From positions 248,001-312,000 of the forward strand of contig JBAIAA010000750.1 in the NCBI GenBank assembly GCA_037893245.1: a stretch of DNA of 64,000 nucleotides. Direction: 5' to 3'. A program made the position numbers and the translations under genes. Every line of letters begins with the position of its first letter. The stretch's first letter is position 1. Shown here in pieces: positions 1 through 10,227 of this stretch. This stretch comes from Crossaster papposus (taxonomy: Eukaryota; Echinodermata; Asteroidea; Velatida; Solasteridae). The notes beneath the pieces are model-generated. The model was not told the DNA's origin. It was given only the letters and a program-made list of their open reading frames with translations, and made no database searches.

Positions 1-514
1 ACGGCTGCTGCCGATTTACGAAGCCAGGCGTTGCCCTGGTAGGATATGGTACGGTGGTGACGGCCTTCGTGCTGGGGCGCTTCCTGGATGGCTTTTTGGC
101 GGCGGCTGCTTTCTCGGCCTTTCTAATGCGCTTTTCGTCGTCGGAATTTTCGGCGAGGTCGTCAGCTATGTATTCTTTGACAAGACCCCAACCGAGATCC
201 GATCGATCTGCCAAGCGAATTAGCTTTTGCCTGTCCTTAGTCTCCTTGATGGCCGCTTTAAGGCTGGTCTTGGCACCGTCGATGTCCAAAAGTTCTAAGG
301 ATTGCAACGATGCTTCGATGAGGGCCAGGGTCTTATCGCAATGGTTGTATTGCTGCTGATTGCCTTGTTTCTTGAAAGTGGGGACGTCCGACAGGCGCTG
401 TATTTTGCAGGCTGACTGCACGCGAGTGTCCAAGGAGTTGGATAGGTCGCGTATGGCCTGGAGGACTTCCTGGTTTCCGCCAGTGGGTTGGTTGGTGTCG
501 TCGTCGTCAAACAT
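1..514 (-). CDS. Partial coding sequence, 5' part of a gag-like or mobile-element-associated protein
   Basis: Reading the minus strand from the ATG at 514-512 gives about 171 codons with no stop before the left edge, so the gene continues outside the window. The protein starts with an acidic run (MFDDDDTNQP). It then has a helical, polar stretch, a conserved-looking block around residues 100-115 (LADRSDLGWGLVKEY), an acidic block (DDLAENSDDEKR) and a basic tail rich in Lys, Arg and Ala. From memory, proteins with an 'ADxSxxGWxxVxEY..DELADxSDDEKR' block are multicopy in cnidarian and echinoderm genomes and often sit beside tyrosine-recombinase (DIRS-like) retroelements; I treat that link as a suggestion only. 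The start is supported by a TATA box about 100 bp upstream. Overlapping frames on both strands are shorter and look like shadows of this one. Its function is unknown. Confidence 0.6.
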   Translation of the reverse strand, partial: MFDDDDTNQPTGGNQEVLQAIRDLSNSLDTRVQSACKIQRLSDVPTFKKQGNQQQYNHCDKTLALIEASLQSLELLDIDGAKTSLKAAIKETKDRQKLIRLADRSDLGWGLVKEYIADDLAENSDDEKRIRKAEKAAAAKKPSRKRPSTKAVTTVPYPTRATPGFVNRQQP

Positions 515-609
515 TGTACTTGTAGCGGTGTTTGTGTAGCGTACTGAAGAGCGCTGCAAAGGCTGTACCGATGCGTGAACGAGAGTGCGCTATCGCTGTA
601 AGCGCTCAG

Positions 610-618
610 CTTATATGC
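610..618 (-). promoter_or_regulatory. TATA box for the partial gene at 1-514
   Basis: The minus strand reads GCATATAAG here, a good TATA element. It lies about 100 bp before the ATG at 514, which would leave a short 5' leader if transcription starts 25-30 bp downstream. No initiator or other element is assigned. Confidence 0.45.
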
Positions 619-874
619 TGGTGGTTACGTAACCACAGGTATGCAAGTGTGGAGACACTTGCACCTGTCGTTCGAAAACGAAAAGAAATTTCACTTCCTC
701 AGAAAAAATAGTGTGGCGCAAGTGGAACAAAACCTTAATGCCAAATCCTATTGGTCCATGATTGATCAGTTGGAGGATTATCAGACAATGTAATACTTGT
801 TTTACTTTGTGAATGCTGCCTGGTTGGCAACATAGGCCACTTTGCAAATTGAACTGTCGATCATTCTCGGACCT

Positions 875-1487
875 GCAGCCGATTTCACGAAACCTTATGC
901 AATTGCGTAAGCCCCCTTGCGCCACAATTTATTGTGTAAGCTGCGCTACTTTTGTTTGCTGCGCAACATTTCGCTTACGACAGTTTCACGAAAGTTTGAC
1001 AGTGCGTAAGTCCACGGCTTGCGCAACAAATTATGGCGTAGCTTGCGCAGTCAATTTAGGTGGCGTAAGATATGGCGTAGCGACTGAAAAATGACCTATT
1101 TTACCAGCAAATCGTAATTGACGTGGAGCCCGTCATTGCTCAACTTATTAAGCTTGATAAAAGACACTCACAGTTTCATGATTGAAGTAAAAGAATCACT
1201 ATTTTACCTGTGACAGAATTGTTAATGTTGCCACACGATTTCGCGGAAAGTCGGACAAAACTATTTTCAAAATGTTGGGCGAAGGTGATACAACGACGAT
1301 TTCGTGAAAGAACACAATAATACGCAAACAGTCGCCGTAAACGGTGTTTAAAACGTTGCGCAGCTACGCCAAGTTTCGTGAAATGCTCCGTAAGGAAATG
1401 GCGCAGCTACGCAACATTTTTGTTGCGTAAGCCTTACGCCACTTTTGAAAATGGCGCAAGCTACGCACTTTTCGTGAAATCGGCTGC
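875..1487. mobile_element. Fold-back/MITE candidate with 18-bp inverted ends
   Basis: The ends carry an 18-bp perfect inverted repeat: GCAGCCGATTTCACGAAA at 875-892 and its complement at 1470-1487. Inside, both arms repeat degenerate GCGTAAG/GCTACGC words in opposite orientations (about 895-1085 and 1355-1465), so the DNA can fold on itself. I see no target-site duplication and no coding capacity. A non-autonomous inverted-repeat transposon is the likely origin. Confidence 0.55.
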
Positions 1488-2342
1488 TGGAGAGTCAGTT
1501 GCTGAATTAGTATTTTTTCTGGGCTGGGCTGCGAATTTGGAAAGAATAACAAATTAGGCATGGGACAAGTTTATAAAATGATGCACTTCGATGAATGCAG
1601 GCATTACAGGGTATTGTTTGACATCCGAGATTGTGGTGGTTTATATTTTATTTTTCTTAACTACAATTTGCAAAGGCTGGAATGAGCCTTTTTAAATCTA
1701 TAGAACAATGTATTTCTAACACCATTTTAACACTAAACACACAACTTATATAAATGCCGGTAATATTTTGTTTATTGGGAAGGGGCGTAATCATACATGC
1801 AGCTTACATTTTGTTTAACGATTCTCGGTCACATGGGATGGAAATTAAATTGAAGAACGTGTAATGCTGGGTTTTGTGGATTTTTGTTCTGTCAGGCTAT
1901 TAGGTTTTTTAGTTAAAGATGAGGTGCTTTTGCAAGAAAATAACAAGGAGAAACCGGTTTATGCAAACATACTTCATAGTTTATTTATTGATTTTGATTG
2001 ATCGATGCTAGAGTTAGCTGCAGTGAGTCAGAACTCATTCTATATTGGAAGGGGAGGGTGTTTATGGGAGTTTTTACAAGTTTTAACATAACTATTTCTC
2101 ATAGTTTTCGTTATTTTTTTGTTTCGTTATTTCGTTGATTTGTATCTCATTCGTTCTTCGACGCTCGCAATGCAAACATCCGTACCGTACCATACCATAC
2201 CATTGTACGCAGCGTGGTAATTTGGGTGTCATTCTTATGGAGCATGGTAATGCAAATCCTGTTATCGTCATTGATTGGAATTTTGCTCCTTGGCTTAGCA
2301 AGGCAGACTTAGAATAATTCCTGGCATATAGTAATTATGTGA
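1488..2342. other. AT-rich sequence without recognised features
   Basis: I see no coding exon, RNA gene or organised repeat here. Short open frames on both strands lack codon bias or recognisable motifs. Confidence 0.5.
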
Positions 2343-2553
2343 TGAGCTTGGATATTTTGCCAGCTCGAGTTGACTTGGTTAGTCCTGGTGTGAGCTTGGA
2401 TGGGCTTTTGCCAGCTCAGGTACACTTATTGGGAGCTTGGATGGGCTTTTGCCAGCTCAGGTGGATTTGGTGTGAGCTTGGGTGGGCTTTTGCCAGCTCA
2501 GATGGACTTGGTGTGAGCTTGGATGGAGGCTTGCCGAACTTGGTGGAATTTCT
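2343..2553 (+). repeat. Short tandem repeat, unit about 42-48 bp, 4-5 copies
   Basis: The phrase GAGCTTGGATGGGCTTTTGC followed by CAGCTCAGG recurs four to five times with small changes and two unit lengths (42 and 48 bp). The units read as Ser-Leu-Asp-Gly-Leu-Leu-Pro-like peptides, but only because the repeat contains no stop. A minisatellite is the simplest reading. Confidence 0.75.
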
Positions 2554-3066
2554 AACAGTTCGGTAAATAACTGCCTCATGTCACATCCTTGGGACCTTTT
2601 CCCGGGGCTAGCCTCTGCGTATTTTGCAGAGGTTGAATTGGGGCCGGCATACAGATTTTTCAAAAAATTCAGTATATCACTGCTACATCCTTTTTTAACG
2701 TATTCATACAAAAAACTGTGTGGGTTCGAAGAAGAATTTTCAAAAATGTATCGATTATTGTTGCCCTTTTTAGGGGAGGTATTTGTTAACGTCGTTTGTG
2801 TATTTGTGCACGATCTCCACGTGCAGCATTGGTACGTCAACGGCTAATTTTTAGGGGACTGTTTTTTTATTTTCAATACAATTTTTGTCATTAGATGATA
2901 AAAATGTATGTAAATAACAACCTTTTTTTTTAAAGACAAGAGACAAAATGTTAAGATTAAATGCAAAAAACCAAAGACGATACTGTCTATATCGTCTTCG
3001 GTATCGTATCGTGACGATATTATCGTCCAGCGCTATCCACGTCATCTCCTTGAAGTTCTTGCATAC

Positions 3067-3177
3067 CCAGCGATATGCCATGCATGGTCCATTAAGCTTT
3101 CCTATAGCTTTTGCAAGAGGAACTCCATCCACTTCCTTCTCCAACCAGTCCCATTTGCAAGCATATTTGATGCGGCC
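3067..3177 (-). pseudogene. Probable exon fragment of a BED-like zinc-finger family (KWDWLE type)
   Basis: On the minus strand an acceptor-like TTTAG at 3178-3180 is followed by an open segment reading GRIKYACKWDWLEKEVDG and on to GKLNGPCMAYRW, where a GTATGC donor-like site begins at 3066. The layout (Lys-Trp-x-Trp-Leu-Glu, then a Gly-x-x-Met-Cys zinc-ligand start) is the same as in the fragment at 61880-62122 and in multicopy C17orf113-like BED/hAT-related proteins known to me. No partner exon was found nearby, so it is probably a relic or an isolated exon. Confidence 0.4.
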
Positions 3178-3180
3178 CTA

Positions 3181-3729
3181 AAGTTTGTGTCGGTAAGTTT
3201 TTTAAAAAAAATCAAAAATGAAAACAAACTGTCTTTTCTGTCTTCACGAAATGACTCTCAACTATACCTATTTATGTCAAAACGCTTCTAATTTGTCGGC
3301 CCACTTACGTTCGCTATTTTCTGAGAAGAAACCTCTGTGCGTAACATGTGCGTAACGCTCAATGCAGTAACGCTGTACTGGTCCCTGCCGCGCCAAAGAA
3401 GGCATGATGTATGCGACAATCAGTCTATGCATGTACATGTACATGCATGGCCGATTAACATCGTAACACTGCAGTTCCAGGTCGATCTAAATGCCGAATA
3501 AACATCGATGGAGAACGAATATTTCTGCAAGTTAATTCACAAAACTTGATCTCTCAACTGTGTATGTGTTTTCTGTGTTCATGAATTATGATGAGGTTGT
3601 ATCGCTTGTACTTGAAATGATAGCGCAGCATGTTTCCCCGACATTTTCTGCCGCAACGCGAGGTTCGTCGCCTGCCACACAGTGCTTCACACACTACAAA
3701 CGGACAGTGTTGGCAAGTTTCCCTTCGTG
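3181..3729. other. No gene seen; short ACATGT-rich stretch
   Basis: Around 3425-3450 there is a palindromic CATGTACATGTACATG microsatellite. I find nothing else that can be named. Confidence 0.5.
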
Positions 3730-3912
3730 GGTAGCGTTGTGCATAGTGGTGTGCACGACCTAAATTCTCCATTATTTTAAAGAATTATCGACAGTAAATA
3801 GTTGACATTAATTAAGGCAAGTTTTTATCACTTTTTGTGGCAATTGTTTTAATGGCTTTTGTACATGTAGCGTAAATCAATGTCAACATTTGAAGCGCGA
3901 GATGTGCCGCGG
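3730..3912 (+). repeat. Dispersed repeat, copy 1 (partner at 5800-5975)
   Basis: This stretch, from CGTTGTGCATAG through GAGATGTGCCGCGGCAAC, matches 5800-5975 closely and in the same orientation, with small gaps. It has no coding potential. Two copies 2 kb apart indicate a dispersed element or a local duplication. Confidence 0.75.
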
Positions 3913-5442
3913 CAACTCACACCGCGAGGCTCGCAGCATGCTACTTGCTACAAACGTTTTCACCGTACTTCCTTTTGGATTGAGTTCTGCCAACTACGTA
4001 TTCACTAAGGTGGTGTACGTATCATTAGCGTGCTCAAGGCATTTTATCCTTTGTGTACAATTGACGACAGACTCATTGTTTCATCAAACCAACACTCTGC
4101 CCTTAAGAATGTCGAAATCGTACGGAATTCCATAGTTCGCAGCGATTTGTTCTTAACCAAAAACAAAGCGTCTGGAACCCCACAATGTCCATTCAATGAT
4201 TCTGGCTTTATCATAGATTCAAACACGTGTTCTTTTTATCTGCCCGTTTCCTGTTGGTCGGCCGTGTATGCATAGACTCCATCCTGCCTTCTTTGGCACT
4301 TTTAGTTTTAGTGGGCGGTGCGGGGGGAACCAGTACAGCATTGCTGCATTGAGCATTATGCACGTGTTTTCATCACCTTGATACTGATAGGGAATCGCGC
4401 AACGCGTTGTCATTGCGAACAGAAAGTGATAGGGAATCTCAGAAAATAGCGAATGTAAGTAGGTAGTTGGGTAGTTGAAATGCATTTTGTAAAGACAGAA
4501 AAGATATTTTTGTTAATTTAAAAAAAAATGTTTTAATGGTTATTATTATTATTTTTTAACTTGCCGATAAAAACTTTAGGGTAGCAGCCTTAACAAAACA
4601 TGTCTTTTAAAACATGATTTTAATTATTACTGTGTTATAATTGGGTCTAGGTAAAATTTATTAATGATAAAATGAAGAATTGATGAGGCCAAAAGAAAAA
4701 TGGTGTGTTTACACTAACCCTACCTACCTGGATTTTTGGTGGCCCAATTGCCAACCTCATTGTAGATGAATACTAGTTTCAATTATTTGTCACAAATAAT
4801 CATTTTCCACACTTAAAACACAACTAAAATGAAAAAGAAAAGACAAAATTAAAATATTTCCCTGCCTACCTACCTGTATTTTTTTCAAGCCGTTACTGTA
4901 AACACACCATTTATTTTGTTTAGCCTAAGCATACATCTGGATATGGGAGCCCAAAGAGCTGTGCTAAATGGCTAAAAACGTAACGTAATCGTGGAATTGC
5001 CCATTAGTGAAAATTGAGAGGGTTACAGCATATTAAGCGCAGGTAGTAACTTTGAGTTCATTATGATCAGAAGCAACTTACCACAGTGAAACACCGCTAG
5101 TCTTGAAGAAGAAGAAGAGAAACGATCCCTTTTCGTCTGGGTATGTGTCCTGCCACTGTTCCCCTTTTAGTATGAGTTATCAGTTCTCCCCGATATTCCA
5201 GCAAGAAATTGGCTTTTTTGAAAATTCTTCTGAGCAAACGTTCCTCGATCGACCTAAGAAAATCAAAACCAGCAAAAAGCATACATACCTGAGACAGTTT
5301 TTCATTTTCATCTATGAACACAAATCTTTATAAAGGTCAGTATCACTATACAAGTGATCCCCTGAGTCGCGAGTGTCGCCTTTTCCCCGCGGTCGATCCC
5401 TATGTTTAGTTTTCTTTAAAAAGTTCAATTTTGTGCATTTTT
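3913..5442. other. Intergenic sequence with no supported feature
   Basis: This is AT-rich DNA with scattered short open frames. None has recognisable motifs or credible splice context. Confidence 0.45.
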
Positions 5443-5735
5443 CAATGACCTCAAATGACCCCTTGATTACCTTTGACCTCCTATTTCAAAGGAGTTGTGA
5501 TGAACCCCACCCAAGGATCACTCCATCCAAGTTACATTAAAATCCATCAAATTCTGTATACATGTACAAAGAAACATTTGAAGTACCGGTATGTTTGAGC
5601 AATGACATCTAATGACCCCTACATGACCTTTGACCTCTGTAACCCAATGAGGAAATGTGTCTTCCGACCCAAGGGTCACTGCATCCAAGTTTTATCAAAA
5701 TCTGTGAAAGCATGTACATGTAGAAGTTATACAAT
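5443..5735 (+). repeat. Two tandem copies of an AATGACC/CTTTGACCTC repeat
   Basis: Two copies of about 135 bp (5443-5577 and 5599-5735) share AATGACCT(C)AAATGACCCC, CCTTTGACCTC, CCAAGG(A/G)TCACT, CATCCAAGTT and ATCAAA(A)TCTG in the same order. A related, more diverged piece lies at about 62865-62960. This is a common type of dispersed repeat in marine invertebrate DNA. Confidence 0.7.
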
Positions 5736-5799
5736 ATTATTTTTAAAAACTCATCACGCACGCTTACCGCCGCACCTCAAACTCGGGGCTACAATGTAG

Positions 5800-5975
5800 G
5801 CGTTGTGCATAGCACTGTTCATGATCTAAATTCTCCATTCTTGTTAAAAGAATGATTGACTGTAAACATTTTTGACATTAATTGAGGCAAGTTTTTATCA
5901 CTTTTTGAGGCAATATTTGATGGCTTTCGTAGCGTAAATGGAAACATTTAAAGCACGAGATGTGCCGCAGCAACC
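5800..5975 (+). repeat. Dispersed repeat, copy 2 (partner at 3730-3912)
   Basis: Direct-orientation homologue of 3730-3912. It sits directly after the tandem repeat at 5443-5735. Confidence 0.75.
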
Positions 5976-6008
5976 TTTTGAAAGGCATGTAATCGGAAGC
6001 AGAACTAA

Positions 6009-6032
6009 GGGGTCGTCCAAAGTTGTCACTAT
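6009..6032 (+). repeat. Solitary end of the GGGGYCGTCCAAAGTT MITE family
   Basis: TAA followed by GGGGTCGTCCAAAGTTGTCA matches the terminus of the complete element at 7416-8096, including the TAA in front. No opposite end was found nearby, so it looks like a truncated copy. Confidence 0.5.
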
Positions 6033-7154
6033 ATCTGCAATGCAACCTTAACTCCCTGGGGTGTGTGGAAAATCATATTGAAATTTTAGGCTGTTCGCTT
6101 TACGCGATCCTTGCCCGGCATTGTTGATTTTTCTGATTTTCTTCCTAACAAATTCAATGCCGTTCATTTAGCAGAGGGATAACTTCATCAAAAACCTGTT
6201 GACAATATTGGAGCACCAGCCGCATGCAGGGTGATCGCAGCCTCGACTCCATATGAGCGTGTGCGCGTTATCGCGAAGGCATGGTGGGAAAACATAGCGC
6301 AGCAAGATCATAGCCATGGTAACGAGGTTGGGGTGATTGTAACGACTATCGTTTGCCTCGTACACGTATCACACGTACACCCCCACGAACACAAACACGC
6401 ATTCGTATTGTACACTGCGCGTCACGTGTACAGTAGCACTGAGAAAAAGAAAGTCAGTTGACTTCGCAGGTACGATCATGCCGTACTTACTCCTGCTGGT
6501 ACGTGTGTTGCGGCGGGGTGTCGCAGCTAGAAGTATCAGCATACTCCGAAATTAGCTGGACTCGGCTGTACATACAAACATGTACAGTACATAGCGTGCG
6601 CTATATTTATGGGGCCTGATCGCGAAGCTAGATTCAGTTTGTGTCGTTAACGTTGCTGCGTGCGCGATACGTAACGTATGCAGCGATATTTTGTTCTACA
6701 ACAATGATTCAGTGATTAGAATACTAACATTAGGCTGAAGGATGTTTTTGCAAAAAAGGGCACGACGGCCGGGCCAAGGTAAAAATTGGGCAAGGCAAAA
6801 CTAGCCGTGAAGACGGCAATTTTTAGTGGGGCACCTCGGCCATCAAAAAGGCAACAACGGCAATGGCCGTCGTGGCCGTCGTTTACTTCAAGCCCAGGTA
6901 TGGTTCCTAAAATAATAATAATACTAATACTAACATATATTTAAACCTAAAAAAAAAATTTAAAAAAAAATGTCATGCTGACCGACCGACCGACCCAATT
7001 GTTTTCTCACCATGTGACCCAAACCAAAGTTTGTTGGTTGTATGATACACAACACACAATGTATATCTATAATTAAAGCTTGAAACCTGTACTTTCAGGA
7101 AATACCATAGTCTTGATTTTGAAATTTTGCCACTTCAGGGCAACAGGTCACATA
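6033..7154. other. No gene seen; short GGC(A)ACGACGGC-type degenerate repeats at about 6755-6900
   Basis: Between 6755 and 6900 words such as GGCACGACGGC, GCCGTGAAGACGGC and GGCCGTCGTGGCCGTCG repeat in both orientations. The remainder shows ACATGTAC microsatellite words and no credible exon. Confidence 0.45.
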
Positions 7155-7232
7155 CGTCATTCTTATGTTTATGACTTCTGACTATCGCCCCCAAATAAAG
7201 ATACTGACAATTTGGGAGACCGCCAACATACA
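7155..7232 (+). repeat. Conserved SINE-associated block upstream of a tRNA-like head, copy 1
   Basis: The block containing ATACTGACAATTTGGGAGAC and GCCAACAT is found again at 38045-38118, and in both places a tRNA-like sequence follows in the same orientation. The shared order suggests that this block belongs to the same short interspersed element. Confidence 0.6.
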
Positions 7233-7262
7233 TGTAGGCTAGCCTCATTCATAGGGCATTGC

Positions 7263-7335
7263 GGCAAGATAGCTCAGTTGGTATAGCGCTGGTACGGTAA
7301 CCTGGAGGTTGCAGGTTCGAATCCAGCTCCTGCCA
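7263..7335 (+). repeat. tRNA-like SINE head (degenerate)
   Basis: A cloverleaf can be drawn: acceptor GGCAAGA against TCCTGCC with one mismatch, an A-box-like TAGCTCAGTTGGTATAGCG, and a B-box-like GGTTCGAATCC. The anticodon stem and T stem contain mismatches and the anticodon position would read GGT. Because the same arrangement recurs at 38297-38366 behind a shared upstream block, I call it a SINE promoter region rather than a working tRNA gene. Confidence 0.6.
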
Positions 7336-7415
7336 GCTTTGTTCACTTTAAAATATTCAATATTTATGTAGTTATAGGATGTGACTTACAAATGTCTGTG
7401 TTACTTCATGACTAA

Positions 7416-8096
7416 GGGGCCGTCCAAAGTTTTCAACATTTTAATGGTCGTACAAAGCGTACGACAGGGGGGAGGGGGGTCGGAGGCCGCGTACGACTTT
7501 AAATTGTAAATAAAATGTTGATTTTGTACCATACAATCAGCAAAGGAAAATTATATGATTGGTTTTGTTTCCTTCTTGTTTTATCTGGAAAGAATTTCCA
7601 ACGTTAAAATCAGAAGCGATACAAATAGTCCGCTGTTCAAAAATGATTGCTTCGGCAGGTTATACCTTGTTAGCAGCTATGCAACTCCGTGAAAAAAAAT
7701 CTGATGCGTCCCTGGCTAGCTATACAGTACGTAGCTTGCGAGGATGAGATACTTTTGACGCCGCCCGCCCTACACGCCGCGGCGACCGAGTTGGCAATGA
7801 TTTCGTATAGCGCAACGTTAACCATGCGGTGTACATACACACATGTATTGATGCCCTATATACTAGCCCTCAATAAGCGCGCGAATGTGCCAAGCGTGAA
7901 TGAATAACCTTTGACACAGCTTTACTGCGACTCGTTCCCACAGCTGTGCATGGACATCGTGCACGCAATGCCCCACACAGCTCTACCGGTGTTTGGACTA
8001 AATGTTGAAAAGTACTACTTTGGGGGGAGGGAGGGAGGTCTTAAAAGTAGTACGCTCTGTACGACCTTAAAAATGTTGACAACTTTGGACAGCCCC
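7416..8096. mobile_element. Harbinger-like MITE, 681 bp, TAA target duplication
   Basis: The ends are inverted copies of roughly 50 bp: GGGGCCGTCCAAAGTTTTCA at the left and the complement of GGGGCTGTCCAAAGTTGTCA at the right, followed inward by CATTTTAA(T/G)GGTCGTAC. TAA stands directly outside both ends (7413-7415 and 8097-8099). A 3-bp TAA duplication with such ends fits the PIF/Harbinger superfamily. The interior has no transposase, so the element is non-autonomous. A lone end occurs at 6009-6032. Confidence 0.75.
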
Positions 8097-8475
8097 TAAT
8101 GAATCACCTATCCAAAGTGTTTAGTACAAACGTTCTTACCAATGTACTCATTGATGAACTGCACTTCAAAGAAGCCTGTTTGTTGTGGTTCACATGATAA
8201 TCTCTGCTGAATGAAGTACACTACGAGTCTGGGTCTCGATCAGGAGGTTACTGCAAATATTAAAAATGTATGATTAGAAATACTGTATGCATGTTAACCC
8301 TATGCAAAGGGTTCAACATGTCACAAGTTAAAGCTAAACAAAAAATAACCGACCAACCCTATTTTTAGAAAGGATAAAATGCAACCCCACAAAATGTTAA
8401 TTGTTAGCCAGTGATCGTTTTCTTTCTGGTATTATCCGAAAGACAAACATCGTGGTTTAATGTACATGTACCATG

Positions 8476-8789
8476 CACTGACCTCTACACCTGGACGGAT
8501 CATTGTCCATATTCTGCTGTGCTAACACTTGAAGTCGGCGCGAACTGGAAGTGCAACATGGCGGAGCCGAGACGTCACTGCTGTGAGCCAATGAAATGTC
8601 CAGGTGTAGAGGTCAGTGGATTTACTCTGTACATTTTGTATTTATAAACATTACGTAATACGTATCGTACCAACACCTGGACATTTCATTGGCTCACAGA
8701 GTGACGTCGTGGGTCCGCCATGTTGCACTTCTCCGCATGCCGACTTCAAAATGAAACAATGATGATCTGTCCATGTATAGAGGTCAGTG
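8476..8789. mobile_element. MITE with 8-bp target duplication GTACCATG, built of two inverted halves
   Basis: The element starts CACTGACCTCTACACCTGGA and ends with a near complement (TATAGAGGTCAGTG). GTACCATG flanks it on both sides (8468-8475 and 8790-8797). Inside, another copy of the terminal sequence ends at about 8618, and the second half (about 8669-8789) repeats the first in opposite orientation, including the GGACATTTCATTGGCTCACA and GCCATGTTGCAC words. An 8-bp duplication fits hAT or a related superfamily. There is no coding capacity. Confidence 0.75.
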
Positions 8790-8882
8790 GTACCATGGCA
8801 TGGAGGAAAGAACACAAACAAACAGGTCAGGAATTCAAACGAACGGGGTTCGAACGGGGTCCTATTTTTTCTGTGAACCAAG

Positions 8883-9100
8883 AATGTCTGAAACGCTATT
8901 GTTACGTGTCAAAATGTCTGAAACAAGAACAATATACTTATTAAATATATATTAAATGTCTGAAACGTAAGTAGCGATTACGTTTCAGACATTTCAAATG
9001 TCTGAAACGTAAGCTTTCTAATCACCGAAACATAAATGTCTGAAACATAATTAGGTTATAACATTGGCCCAGTCTTGGCCTGTAAATGTCTGAAACGTAA
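8883..9100. repeat. Interspersed AATGTCTGAAAC motif, seven copies, including a hairpin
   Basis: AATGTCTGAAAC or AAATGTCTGAAACGTAA occurs at 8883, 8913, 8954, 8996, 9034 and 9084 on the plus strand and inverted at 8978-8994. The copies at 8954-8970 and 8978-8994 form a 17-bp perfect stem with a 7-bp loop. Spacing is irregular (about 30-50 bp), so this is not a simple tandem array. Confidence 0.8.
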
Positions 9101-10184
9101 TACAGCCATTGTGTAAGGATAAGAGGTGTTAGATAGCTAGCCTCTTGCCACCACCAGTTGTCAACAACCACAACTACTTGCCTGGCCTTTTTTATACTGA
9201 TATGCAAATATCCAATACCACAGAGCTAACTGTTAATAACCACAAACTTCTTAAAAATTGCAAGGAGAGACTGCAGGCCTATAGTCATGTAATACACACA
9301 TTTGAGGGAAATTGTAATGCTTCGTTGATCATAAACTACAATTACAGCAATCAGACCAATTATAGAATGCAGGGCTCACTGACAACTTTCGACTTTCTCT
9401 CTCGGTATTTTCCCCTCTTAAAATACCACAAAATACTTTACGTGTACTGGACTGTTGAGGAATGAGTCTATTAAAAGCATCTTGTAAAAATATAGTTCCT
9501 GGCGTGCTGACATTTTCAAATAAAGTGCCATTTTCGTATCAATTTCCAACACTGGTTGGCTTAATTACCAGTGTTTGAAAAAACTGGCTTAAAACAAACT
9601 ACTGCTCTTAAATTTAGAAATTTAGTTATTCCGCATTTTGGATTACACCAGCAAACAACTAGACTAATTCTATGACCTTATAATTCTCTAACTCTATAAT
9701 TGCTTCGCTTCATTTTAAGTGGGGCCAGGGAACCAGACTACAAGAACATGGTAGATTTTCTATCTTTTTCCAGCATCTACAAACCGAATTCAAACAATTA
9801 AATCAGTGAAACGAATCAGTGTAACAATATTTGCTATACATACTATCCCCTCAAATCCATCCATTGTTTTATGAAAATTACAGCAAAATGAATTAGCGAA
9901 ATGTGCATCGGGAACGATGATCAAAATGCACATTGGGAATGGAGATGAAATATTCGTCTAAAAAATTCTAAAAAGAATCTAACGTTAGGCCTATAACCAC
10001 TCGATCGGTGAGCGGTCCTCGTTATGCTCGTGGTAGCCTAACCTGCATGACCTGTCCCTGGTCGTGTGGCTGTGTCAGCGTGGCCACTCATCAAACCCTG
10101 GCATCAAACTTGACCATGAATGGCAGTAGAATTCCTAAGATGTCATGATACTACCACTACTAGTACGGACGATGGTAAAAGCCG
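9101..10184. other. No supported feature
   Basis: AT-rich sequence. A 106-codon open frame at 9145-9465 has two Asn-rich segments but no recognisable domain or splice context, so I do not call it a gene. Confidence 0.45.
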
Positions 10185-10227
10185 CAAAAATATGGAACGC
10201 CAAAGAGGCATAAACCCCGTTCAACGC

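Noticed and set aside
7263-7335. Functional tRNA gene
   Set aside because: Stem mismatches in acceptor, anticodon and T arms, and a second diverged copy with the same upstream block point to a SINE; 38297-38366 and 50352-50425 are rejected likewise.
9145-9465. 106-codon plus-strand frame as a gene
   Set aside because: No recognisable motif, no splice or promoter context, and it sits among repeats.
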